A stretch of DNA of 64,000 nucleotides. Source: Halorarius halobius. GTDB lineage: Archaea > Halobacteriota > Halobacteria > Halobacteriales > Haloarculaceae. Positions within the stretch are counted from its first letter, which is position 1, and each line of letters starts with the position of its first letter. Below, in pieces: positions 43,175 through 52,051 of the stretch. Location: NCBI RefSeq assembly GCF_024298865.1, contig NZ_CP101161.1:3245227-3309226 (forward strand), given 5' to 3'. Under the pieces are notes generated by a model that did no database searches, had not been told where the DNA came from, and worked only from the letters and a program-made list of their open reading frames with translations. The position numbers were made by a program, and so were the translations under genes.

Positions 43175-44428
43175 TTATTTACCTCGTGTCGATGTGATTT
43201 CGGGTGAATTGTCACAGTCGGAATACATCCGCTTGTATTCGGTTGCTGCTCGTTCAACGACGCTTCTCCATGAAAACTGTTCACGGACCCGGGCAATTGC
43301 GTTCGTTCCCATTTCGCTTCTCAGTTTTTCGTCCGCTAGTAGTTCCTCGAGGGCAGCAGTGAGTTTTGTGGGGGACTCTGGTGGGACCAGTATACCTGTT
43401 TTGTCTGTAATCTGCTCGGGGAGCCCTCCGACTTCGGTGGTTACGACAGGGGTTTGTGCGGCCATTGCCTCCAGCGTCACTAAGGGGAACACATCGGAGC
43501 GAGTTGGGAAAACGAACAGGTCCGCTCGCTGATAGAGGGTATCGAGAAGCGGCTGGTCGACGTATCCGAGATAGTCGGCATGGGGCATCCTTTTGATCCG
43601 ATCGACGTAACTTTGATTCTCAGTCGGGCCAACTATCAATAGGCGTGTATCTTCGTTAAGCCGTTCGAAAGCCGCTAGGAGATCGTCAATACCCTTACTA
43701 GGTATGAGCTTTCCGACAAACAGCAAGATGGGGGTTGAAGACTTGATACCGAACTCATCGGCGACGATTATTGGCGCGTCAGGCTGAGGAGGATTTGGTT
43801 CGACCCCATTTGGCAGAATACTTATAGATTGGTTTGGAAACCGCTGCCGTACCGTTTTAACGTCGCCCTCGGAGAGGGCAAAAAGGTGGGTCGCATTTTT
43901 AAGCACCCACCAGTAAGGCCGAAGAAAGCCGAACTGAAAAGCCAATTTGACGGGACGAGACATGCCCATACTCTCAGGTAGTTCTGGGATTTTACTGATC
44001 CCGTGCATCGTCACGCAATATGGGACACCTGCGGCCCGGCAAGACAAGGCGACACTCACCATTCCAGCGAGCGGTATTGCATTGTGGATGTGGACGAAAT
44101 CGTACGATTCCAGTGGTTTCGGAGGATCGAGCTTAGTCCAAATCAACGCATTTGAATAGTTATGTTCCGAACCAATAATGTACTTAAACAAGTCCCGAAG
44201 CATGGTTTTTGAAGGAATCTTGTAGATAGGGGAATCGATACTGAGTTCACGAAGAGTTTGTTCGTCGTATTTTCCGCTCATCTTGACGGAATCAACGGCG
44301 AGAATATCGGATAGATGTTCTCCGAAAAGTAAGCCAGCTCTTACCGCTCCCATTCGTGACTCTGGTGTCCCGATTATTACGTTCAGTATTGAGATATCCT
44401 GATTATTTAATCTAGCTTCGTTTTCCAT
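43175..44428 (-). CDS. Glycosyltransferase family 4
   Basis: A 417-residue GT-B enzyme. The N-terminal domain has V-H-I-H-N-A-I-P-L-A-G (near 111-121) and V-T-M-H-G-I-S (near 142). The C-terminal domain has L-P-N-G-V-E-P-N (near 204), L-L-F-V-G-K-L-I-P-S-K-G (near 233-244), and P-T-R-S-D-V-F-P-L-V-T-L-E-A-M-A (near 311-326), the nucleotide-sugar E-x7-E-type site. It probably extends a lipid-linked glycan. The next gene starts 10 bases after its stop, so it is co-transcribed with the sulfatase-like gene. Confidence 0.9.
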   Translation of the reverse strand: MENEARLNNQDISILNVIIGTPESRMGAVRAGLLFGEHLSDILAVDSVKMSGKYDEQTLRELSIDSPIYKIPSKTMLRDLFKYIIGSEHNYSNALIWTKLDPPKPLESYDFVHIHNAIPLAGMVSVALSCRAAGVPYCVTMHGISKIPELPESMGMSRPVKLAFQFGFLRPYWWVLKNATHLFALSEGDVKTVRQRFPNQSISILPNGVEPNPPQPDAPIIVADEFGIKSSTPILLFVGKLIPSKGIDDLLAAFERLNEDTRLLIVGPTENQSYVDRIKRMPHADYLGYVDQPLLDTLYQRADLFVFPTRSDVFPLVTLEAMAAQTPVVTTEVGGLPEQITDKTGILVPPESPTKLTAALEELLADEKLRSEMGTNAIARVREQFSWRSVVERAATEYKRMYSDCDNSPEITSTRGK

Positions 44429-44484
44429 TGTTAATCCGCCTCATGCCTTCTATTCAATATCATCCAAGATACCGTACGTGCCAA

Positions 44485-45660
44485 TCAAAGGTAGCCCAGA
44501 TCCTCTAGACGGTCCTGGGTATCTTCGTTAAGGTTGGACACTGTAGGATTAATAGTCCGGTCTACAGTATCCTCGATATACGATTTTGCCATATGTTTAC
44601 TAATATTGGGTGAACCATATACTTCATACCCTGGGAGAAACTTCCGCCCTGATGATAAAATATTTTTTGTCTTAAGAATATGTTTACCCTTGTGTCCATT
44701 TGCAAGTAATCCAAGGTATATTGCTATAGAATCACGGTGTCCGCTTTCGACAAAAACGTGTCCTCCCCCCTCATCCCAACAGCTACGAACTTTGTTGGAG
44801 AAATCACTCAAAAGTCCATTATTATAAAACGTCATTTCAAAATGGTTGTAACCTATTCTACTCCCCTCCTCAAAATACGAGACACCATCAAGCGGTAGTT
44901 CCGATTTGCGTTCAATCAAATCAAGGACAGTTGGAACAATATCGATATTCCGGAATAATTGGTTCACTTGGCCTGGTTCGAGTTTCGGATGGACAAAAGT
45001 TGTCGGTACATATACCAGTTCGGGACAGGCGACGTGATTGTGCCCGAGAAGTCCGTATTCCCCAAGGAGTTCCCCATGGTCACTAGTGTAAATGAGCAAG
45101 GTCTCATCTGCTAACCCCCGTTTTCGAATAGTTTCAACACATTGCTTAAACCGGGAAACAGAATCCCTTACCCCACGTTGGTAGTCCCTTTCTATCAGTT
45201 CTATATCTCCAGCAACCCTGCTAAAGTATTCAGAAGCATTCTCATCCATTTGGTCGTATGTCTCCCCGTCATAGCCATCGTACGGTGCGTGTCCCCCCGG
45301 GTCCCTTGCGATCCAAATGAACGGCGATTGAATTTCATCAAGCGAGGCGCGAGCATCGGTACGGAAGATGCGATGCATATCCTCATGCATCGTGCCGGTC
45401 TTATCGGAAAATGCAGTGTTTATACCATTGAGTTCAAGCAAAGAAGGTATTTCCTTTGGTAGAACATTCTGGAATCCAGTAATCCCGTGAGCGGGTACGT
45501 TCAGACCAGTAAGAAGACTCCCAAACGAAGCCGGGGTATGTAGTGAAGCTGAAATTGTTCGACATGTTGGGCCAAGCTTCGAAAGTTGATTGACAGATTT
45601 GTCGAAGCGGACGGCATCCCCTACAAACAACACTACATTCTCAATTGCCCCAAGTCCCAT
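44485..45660 (-). CDS. Sulfatase-like alkaline-phosphatase-superfamily enzyme
   Basis: 391 residues. V-V-L-F-V-G-D-A-V-R-F-D-K-S opens the fold (metal Asp15) and Y-T-S-D-H-G-E-L-L-G-E-Y (near 205-216) supplies the second metal pair. The nucleophile region is S-L-H-T-P-A-S-F-G-S-L-L-T-G, again with Thr in place of the sulfatase Cys. An unusual short form compared with most sulfatases (~450-550). It ends R-L-E-D-L-G-Y-L. Together with the other three enzymes of this type in the island it may transfer or remove phospho-groups on glycans. Confidence 0.82.
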   Translation of the reverse strand: MGLGAIENVVLFVGDAVRFDKSVNQLSKLGPTCRTISASLHTPASFGSLLTGLNVPAHGITGFQNVLPKEIPSLLELNGINTAFSDKTGTMHEDMHRIFRTDARASLDEIQSPFIWIARDPGGHAPYDGYDGETYDQMDENASEYFSRVAGDIELIERDYQRGVRDSVSRFKQCVETIRKRGLADETLLIYTSDHGELLGEYGLLGHNHVACPELVYVPTTFVHPKLEPGQVNQLFRNIDIVPTVLDLIERKSELPLDGVSYFEEGSRIGYNHFEMTFYNNGLLSDFSNKVRSCWDEGGGHVFVESGHRDSIAIYLGLLANGHKGKHILKTKNILSSGRKFLPGYEVYGSPNISKHMAKSYIEDTVDRTINPTVSNLNEDTQDRLEDLGYL

Positions 45661-45758
45661 TGTATTTGTATTGTCAAATGGGGTAAATTAAATGTTGTGA
45701 TATGGACCTCCAATTGCATCCAAAAGGTACATAGTGCCAGTTCCGATATTCAGTCCCA

Positions 45759-47255
45759 ATGGGGTTCGAAGGTGAAAATGGGTGTTCTCCACCTAATATA
45801 GTCATGCTTGTGCTTGACACTGCACGGGCTAGAAACTTCTCCTGTTACGGTAATGAACGGGAGACAACTCCAACCCTTGACGCTCTCGCATCTAGAGGAG
45901 TAAAATTCTCGCGGGCGACATCTATCTCCCCTTGGACTCTCCCGAGCCATGCTAGCTTGTTTACAGGCGTTCCACCTACAGTTCATCAGACAAACTCTCT
46001 CGAGAGCCAGCTCCCGAGCTCACTGACAACACTCGCATCTATGCTCAGTGCTCATGGATATAACACAATTGGGATGTCGGCTAATCCTTGGTTCTCGTCA
46101 CAATTTGGAATTATTGACGGGTTCGATCATTTCCACCATCTATTCGGCCCATTTTCTACAGAATCATACAGAGAATTTGTCATGAAAGTAACGGACTCTG
46201 GAAATTCTCTTCCCGAACGTGTCTCCTCAATCCTTTCGTCGCAGTCTCCCCTTGAGATAGCTCGTAACGGAATGACTGCAGCCTACCGACAGTTCGTAGA
46301 TCGCGACGACGATGGAGCTCGGAAGGCAGTCAATAAAGCGCATGAAGTTATCGGGCAATCTAATCCATACTTCATGTTCATCAACTTTTTAGAACCACAC
46401 CTTCCGTTTGAGCCGCCCGAGGACTGCCGACGGAAGTTCATTCCAGACCACGTGACTGAAAACAGGCTAGAATTATTGAACCAAGATGCGACGGCATATA
46501 ACATTCGGAACGTCGAGATGGAACAGTCGGACTTCGATTTTCTTGAACGGCTATATGATGCGGAGATTTTCCACGTAGACCGCCAAATTTGCCGAATTCT
46601 CGACTATCTGGATCAAACAGGACAACGGGACAACACAATCATCATCGTGCTAGGAGATCACGGAGAGAATATCGGAGACCATGGACTCATGGCTCATCAT
46701 TATAGTATTCACGAGACGCTTACACATATCCCGTTGATTATCCACTATCCAGGCGTCTTCGATGGGGGAGATATTATTGAGAGTCGTGTATCGTCGCTAG
46801 ACGTGCCGGCGACTCTTGTGGAGATATTATCTGACTATGGAATTAATGACGATTCTTTCCAAGCGCAGCAAAAGGGTACACCTCTCCACTATGAGAGTCT
46901 TACAGAGCGAACAATCGTCTCCGAATATCTAAATCCGATGCCTCCGATATCACGACTTAGAGAGAAATCCGAGAACGGAGATTTCGATGTTTCTCAGTAT
47001 GACCGTCAATTACGGGCGGTATACGACGACGAATATAAGCTCGTAAGGGGGACTGACGGCTACCAAGCACTATATGACCTCTCAGAAAATCCTCATGAAA
47101 GTAAGAATATTATTGAGACCTCTCCGTTAAAATCCACCGAGCTTGAGGAGATGCTTGATAAGTGGGTCAAGTCTATTCAACCTGAATGTGCATCACTCAC
47201 GGATTCCACAAATGAACAGCTGGAGGATCGGCTTAGTAATCTCGGATATCTATGA
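45759..47255 (+). CDS. Sulfatase-like alkaline-phosphatase-superfamily enzyme
   Basis: 498 residues. N-I-V-M-L-V-L-D-T-A-R-A-R-N (metal Asp near 21), nucleophile region S-P-W-T-L-P-S-H-A-S-L-F-T-G with Thr in the Cys position and His in the Arg position, and V-L-G-D-H-G-E-N-I-G-D-H (near 296-307) as second metal site. It ends L-E-D-R-L-S-N-L-G-Y-L, the same tail as in its neighbours. It is divergently arranged with the gene at 44485-45660, separated by 98 bases, and has its own AT-rich promoter. Confidence 0.85.
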   Translation: MGFEGENGCSPPNIVMLVLDTARARNFSCYGNERETTPTLDALASRGVKFSRATSISPWTLPSHASLFTGVPPTVHQTNSLESQLPSSLTTLASMLSAHGYNTIGMSANPWFSSQFGIIDGFDHFHHLFGPFSTESYREFVMKVTDSGNSLPERVSSILSSQSPLEIARNGMTAAYRQFVDRDDDGARKAVNKAHEVIGQSNPYFMFINFLEPHLPFEPPEDCRRKFIPDHVTENRLELLNQDATAYNIRNVEMEQSDFDFLERLYDAEIFHVDRQICRILDYLDQTGQRDNTIIIVLGDHGENIGDHGLMAHHYSIHETLTHIPLIIHYPGVFDGGDIIESRVSSLDVPATLVEILSDYGINDDSFQAQQKGTPLHYESLTERTIVSEYLNPMPPISRLREKSENGDFDVSQYDRQLRAVYDDEYKLVRGTDGYQALYDLSENPHESKNIIETSPLKSTELEEMLDKWVKSIQPECASLTDSTNEQLEDRLSNLGYL

Positions 47256-47644
47256 ATTGCAACATTCATAGGAAGTTGTCAGCGTGGCTGTGATCGGTAT
47301 TTTCGCATACCGTTGATAATTGTCCTAATGCCCAGTTTGAGTTTAGATAACAATTTATAGGAATGCATATCTCGATTAAATGTCGGCCGGGATGGTACAT
47401 ATTCGGAGCGCTTTCGTATGCTCAGCGGTAAAATGATTAATTTCTATCTGCGGAACGTGAGTCTAAAGAAAACTACTAGGAATACAAGCCATTCCAAAAG
47501 ATGGATACTGAGCGGAAAGACTAGCAAGCAACGGGAAAGCGGTAGTTCAATCCACCAAATGTATCCAGATCGTGAGAGACCCACAGATTTAAATCACTTA
47601 TTCACCAGTATATTTCATGCTGGATTATTCAATATATCCAAAAC
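47256..47644. other. AT-rich intergenic region
   Basis: No credible gene. The AT-rich stretch at 47600-47640 probably carries the promoter of the deacetylase gene. A 76-codon basic frame (47418-47648) is not haloarchaeal in composition and overlaps the next start. Confidence 0.4.
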
Positions 47645-48565
47645 ATGAGTGATAGAAAGCTTGAAACTGGCGTTTTTGTCTTTTCTTGGGACTTTGAGCT
47701 CGCATGGGGATTCCATGACTTAGATTCTTTGCCAGCCCGTTTCCATGCCTTCGATTCACGGTCATACATCGGTGAGATTGTAGATATTCTTGAACGAAAT
47801 GACGTTTCAAGTACATGGGGGACGGTCGGACACTTACTATTAGAAGAGTGTAGGCAAAACGGAGATTACCCTCATTCAAACCTTTTGGTCCCGAGAAAAG
47901 ATTGGTACAATAGCGACCCCTGTACGAACGTCCGAGAGGACCCCCTCTGGTACGCTTCGGACTTGATTAATCGACTTAGGTCATGTAAATCAAACCAAGA
48001 AATTGGTTCGCATACCTTTTCCCATGTTACTACGAGGGTGGACGACGAAGTATTGACTTGCGAACTTGAACAATGCCAGAAACTTGCCCAAGATGGAGAA
48101 ATGCGGACGTTCATTTCGCCACGGCATGGTGACGTCCCCGTATCCCTACTCGCCGATACGGGATATAGTAGTTACAGAGCTCCAAGCAAGACGCCGGCTA
48201 TAAGTAGGGTGGCGAAATTTTATACCGGTATAGGCGGGCCTAAAACGGCAGTTCCGACCCGTGAGTCGAATGGGGTGTGGAGACATCCTGTTAGTACGTA
48301 TTTTTTCTATAATCCAATTCATCGACTACAGCAAAAGTTACCTCAGATTAAGCGACGGTGGTTTGAGTCCGGGATAAAACGCGCGATCTCGAACAACGAG
48401 GTATTTCATGTATGGGCCCATCCACATAATTTCATCGGTAATGATAATGCTATCGAACAATTTGATTGGTTAATCAGCCGCATATCGGAATTGCAAAAAG
48501 AAGGCCTAATTAAATCAATGACTATGTCGCAACTCACTGAACAAATGAATGATAATATATATTAA
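47645..48565 (+). CDS. Polysaccharide deacetylase family protein
   Basis: 306 residues. The NodB-type fold opens with F-S-W-D-F-E-L-A-W-G (near 13-22), where the Asp and Glu stand for the catalytic/metal acids, and has G-S-H-T-F-S-H (near 121-127), the two zinc-binding His of the H-x3-H motif in the short H-T-F-S-H form. Later motifs S-P-R-H-G-D (near 157) and W-A-H-P-H-N-F (near 258) complete the set. It would remove N- or O-acetyl groups from a sugar of the surface polysaccharide. It lies between two alkaline-phosphatase-superfamily genes on the same strand. Confidence 0.82.
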   Translation: MSDRKLETGVFVFSWDFELAWGFHDLDSLPARFHAFDSRSYIGEIVDILERNDVSSTWGTVGHLLLEECRQNGDYPHSNLLVPRKDWYNSDPCTNVREDPLWYASDLINRLRSCKSNQEIGSHTFSHVTTRVDDEVLTCELEQCQKLAQDGEMRTFISPRHGDVPVSLLADTGYSSYRAPSKTPAISRVAKFYTGIGGPKTAVPTRESNGVWRHPVSTYFFYNPIHRLQQKLPQIKRRWFESGIKRAISNNEVFHVWAHPHNFIGNDNAIEQFDWLISRISELQKEGLIKSMTMSQLTEQMNDNIY

Positions 48566-48671
48566 TAGTTTATCACTGGTATTCGCAATAAATTTACCTA
48601 ACCAATTCGTATAGAATGCTCTAAACGATTCAGGGGAGTTTATAAGCAACGAAAACATTCACCTTACAAAG

Positions 48672-50183
48672 ATGCCAGAGCTGATTGTTCTTGGACTTGA
48701 TGGGGCTAATTGGGATTTAATCGATCCGTGGATTGAACAGGGATATTTGCCCAATATTGCTGCCCTCCGCGAGAATGGAGTTTCCACGGATTCAATTAGT
48801 TGCATGCCACCTGTAACATGTCCGAATTGGCGGAGTTATTCTACCGGGAAAAATCCAGGAAAATTAGGTGTTTACTGGTGGGAAATGATTAATAAGGAAG
48901 AGAGGAGCGTATCAATTCCTGACTCAAAATCATTTAAAAGCAGTGACTTCTGGGACTACCTGAACGATGAGGGAATCTCAACGGGTATAATGAACCTTCC
49001 CATGACTTACCCACCGTTTGATGTTGATGGATTTATGATAGCAGGTGGTCCAGGAAGCTCCGATACAGAGTATGCTCTTCCAAAAGCATTAAACGCAGAG
49101 TTGGATAGATCGGGTTACAGGTTACACCCCGAGCGGAGTCTTACTTCCTGTGAAGACTACCAATCTGCGAGTTCAATTGTAAATCTAATTGATGGTAGAT
49201 TATCTCGTTTTGAGGATATTTTGAAAAAACGACCCGTTGAGATGGCTCATTGCACAGTATTCTATATCAATAATCTTCAACACTACTTCTGGCGTGGGGA
49301 ACCAGTAAAAGATGCATGGGAGGTGGTTGACAATCATATTGGAACTCTTAGAGAATCTTTTCCAGACACAAATTTGATATTGATGTCCGATCATGGATGC
49401 AACAAAATTGACACGGTTTTCCACATCAATACTTGGCTCGAAAACCAAGGATATCTGATTACAGATGATTCTGTAGATAATCTACTGCATCGTGTCGGAG
49501 TGAATCAGCAACGAATTGTTTCAACATTACAGAAGCTTGGAATGCATCAGTATATCCCATCTGTTATCAAAGAACCATTTCGTTCGGTGATACCACAAGA
49601 TGATGAAGGCATTAAAAGAAAGAAAAAAATAAATAAAATAAATTGGGATAAATCGAAAGCTATCGCGAGTGGACAAGGTCTCGTCTACGTCCTAGATGAA
49701 TCCTACCGAGACGAAATAATTACTAAACTCAGTTCACTGTCACGGGATACTAATGGGAAACCAGTAGCTAATGTAGTATGCCGAAAAGAGGAGGTGTATG
49801 AGGGTCCATACTTAGACGCTGCACCCGATATCATATTTGAGCAAGGTGAGGGCCTTCACACCAGCGGTGCGGTGGGAAATAATCAAGTGTTCTCAAGTAC
49901 ATCACATTGGAAGGCAGAAAATGACCTCCGAGGATTATTCTTGGCTTCTGGTCCAGACGTGAGGAAGGAATCACTCTCAGGCTCAATTTCAATAACGGAT
50001 ATATTTCCCACCATTTTGGACTTTTTTGGTTGTGAAATTCCTAAAGATATTGATGGCAGAACCCTGTCCCTCTCAAATTCCGACGAACCCGCCATGCGTG
50101 ATCCAATTATTCCGGAGTATGTGTCTAAAGGTACAGAAGGCGACACCCGAGAGAGGTTGAGGGATCTGGGATACATTCAATAA
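48672..50183 (+). CDS. Alkaline-phosphatase-superfamily (type I phosphodiesterase-like) enzyme
   Basis: 503 residues. V-L-G-L-D-G-A-N-W-D (metal Asp near 10) and M-S-D-H-G-C-N (near 238) are the metal-binding motifs of the type I phosphodiesterase/nucleotide-pyrophosphatase branch; the nucleophile is in M-P-P-V-T-C-P-N-W-R-S-Y-S-T-G (Thr near 59). A second acidic/His set near 415 (F-S-S-T-S-H-W-K-A-E-N-D) is typical of this branch. It ends R-L-R-D-L-G-Y-I-Q, similar to the tails of the other three enzymes. Likely works on phosphodiesters of glycans or nucleotides-sugars; true substrate unknown. Confidence 0.85.
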   Translation: MPELIVLGLDGANWDLIDPWIEQGYLPNIAALRENGVSTDSISCMPPVTCPNWRSYSTGKNPGKLGVYWWEMINKEERSVSIPDSKSFKSSDFWDYLNDEGISTGIMNLPMTYPPFDVDGFMIAGGPGSSDTEYALPKALNAELDRSGYRLHPERSLTSCEDYQSASSIVNLIDGRLSRFEDILKKRPVEMAHCTVFYINNLQHYFWRGEPVKDAWEVVDNHIGTLRESFPDTNLILMSDHGCNKIDTVFHINTWLENQGYLITDDSVDNLLHRVGVNQQRIVSTLQKLGMHQYIPSVIKEPFRSVIPQDDEGIKRKKKINKINWDKSKAIASGQGLVYVLDESYRDEIITKLSSLSRDTNGKPVANVVCRKEEVYEGPYLDAAPDIIFEQGEGLHTSGAVGNNQVFSSTSHWKAENDLRGLFLASGPDVRKESLSGSISITDIFPTILDFFGCEIPKDIDGRTLSLSNSDEPAMRDPIIPEYVSKGTEGDTRERLRDLGYIQ

Positions 50184-50485
50184 CTTTCAGAGCATAAGTA
50201 ATTGAAATATAAATTGATTCTGGCAATCATTATTTAATCGCGGTATTATTCAATGGGTGCCCTTATTTATAATTAATATTGGGCCACCATATACACATAT
50301 CCATTCAGTACTATGAATATGTCCTTCTTCTTGTATTAAATTCCGTCCTAAGAAGTGTCATTTTAATTTTTACCCCAGCCGCAGTCGAAAATGTGGAATG
50401 GCAAAATATATTCATTCGTAGTAGCAGGACGTTCCGACAAGCATTTCTCCCTCCTCCATAATTCAACGATAGAAATATAACTATT
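50184..50485. other. AT-rich intergenic region
   Basis: No credible gene in ~300 bases. Several TATA-like blocks (for example 50215-50240 and 50465-50485) can drive the flippase gene. The composition is the most AT-rich of the island. Confidence 0.4.
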
Positions 50486-51988
50486 ATGTCGTCTGGCGAA
50501 TCTCATGATATCACTTCGGCACTCAAAGAGATATCGATTGGAGGTATTACTATCATCTTAGGACAGATTGCCGGGATGGCGCTTAAATTCATTAGCGAGA
50601 TCGCCATTGCACGCTTCAGCAGTGTTAAAACATATGGAGTGGTTTGGCTTGGATTCTCTGTCCTCACAATCCTGGGAATCATTAGTATCTCAGGAATGGA
50701 TACAGGCGTTGCCAGGCTTTTGCCGAGCGAAGATGAAACTGGACAAACTAATCTTCTCTTTTCTTCCTTACTCTACGTACTCAGCACATCTCTCGTTCTT
50801 GTGGGACTGGGGTATGTTGTCGGTCCGTCCTTTATCGAATGGGCCGGGCTTTCGCTTCGCTTTGAAGAAATTGCTCCTTTCCTCCTTGTGCTACCATTCT
50901 TTGGTCTTTTCAAAGTGTTTGTGGGAAGTACCAGAGGATTCTCTCAACCAAGATGGAAAGTATATACAATGAATCTTCTAATCCCAGTAAGCCGATTAAT
51001 ATTTGTCCTTACTATCTCCCTATTTGCTGTTGGTGCAGTTTGGTACTCGGCCGCGTATGTTCTTCCATTCGTCCTTGCCGCTGTGCTAGGGGTAATCCTT
51101 CTTTCTAGTACAGTAAAGTCATGGACACTTCCCGAGTTGCGGACGGACCTATATCGATTTTCGTTCCCATTGGTGGTATTAGGATTATCTACGACACTTA
51201 TGAGTACGGTTGATAATCTTCTGTTAGGTTATTTTACGTCGACAGCAGAAGTTGGAATATATAATGCGGCGTTCGTTCTCTCCGGGCTTGCTATGTTATT
51301 GATGAATTCAGTTGGCTTTCTTTTTATGCCAGTTATAAGCAAAATGGCTGACAAAGAACAGATTGATGAACTGAAATATATCTACCAGTTAGCGACTAAA
51401 AATATATTATATTTCTCACTTCCAGTTATCTTAATACTTGTTTTGGTGCCAGATGCAGTTATTGGGTCATTGTATGGTCAAGATTATACAACCGCTGCAA
51501 TGGCTTTGCAAATACTTGCGATTGGGTATTTTATTAACATAATTTTCGGACGGAATGGAGATATTCTCCTCGCGATGCAACACAATGTTCTTACTTCGAT
51601 GAACTCTGTAATCGGTCTAGCAGTAAATCTAGTACTCAATCTTCTTTTAATACCAAAATTTGGAGCTATTGGCGCTGCCTTTGCGACTACCGCCTCAATG
51701 GCCTTTATCAATACTATTTCAGTGATTGAGGGATATTATATGTACCAGATTCATCCATTCCATGTTCAATTAAAGTACACTCCTTTACATATCCTACCTC
51801 TTGGAGGAATAATTTGGGCCAGTAAACAATATTTGAACTTTTCAATCACCAATTTAATTATATTAGGGACCATATGCATTCTAATTAATATCTTATTATT
51901 GTGGACTAGGGATTACTATGATGCCACAGAGATGAACATTATTTATAGCTTTTACGAGCATGCGATATCAATGTTCAAGGGACGATGA
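50486..51988 (+). CDS. Lipid-linked oligosaccharide flippase (Wzx/MATE-like)
   Basis: 500 residues with about 12-14 hydrophobic helices and only short loops, the layout of Wzx/AglR-type flippases of the MOP superfamily. Typical details are the N-terminal G-G-I-T-I-I-L-G-Q-I (first helix), the S-T-V-D-N-L-L-L-G-Y-F motif after helix 6 (about 240-250), and V-G-I-Y-N-A-A-F (near 257-264). It would turn the lipid-linked sugar unit from the cytoplasmic to the outer face of the membrane. Neighbouring transferases and the GT-C-like gene downstream supply and use that unit. Confidence 0.9.
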   Translation: MSSGESHDITSALKEISIGGITIILGQIAGMALKFISEIAIARFSSVKTYGVVWLGFSVLTILGIISISGMDTGVARLLPSEDETGQTNLLFSSLLYVLSTSLVLVGLGYVVGPSFIEWAGLSLRFEEIAPFLLVLPFFGLFKVFVGSTRGFSQPRWKVYTMNLLIPVSRLIFVLTISLFAVGAVWYSAAYVLPFVLAAVLGVILLSSTVKSWTLPELRTDLYRFSFPLVVLGLSTTLMSTVDNLLLGYFTSTAEVGIYNAAFVLSGLAMLLMNSVGFLFMPVISKMADKEQIDELKYIYQLATKNILYFSLPVILILVLVPDAVIGSLYGQDYTTAAMALQILAIGYFINIIFGRNGDILLAMQHNVLTSMNSVIGLAVNLVLNLLLIPKFGAIGAAFATTASMAFINTISVIEGYYMYQIHPFHVQLKYTPLHILPLGGIIWASKQYLNFSITNLIILGTICILINILLLWTRDYYDATEMNIIYSFYEHAISMFKGR

Positions 51989-52051
51989 TATATGCTAAAC
52001 AGAGATCGAGACCACCGTGATTTAGACTATTGGCGTCGCTCCAATAATCGG

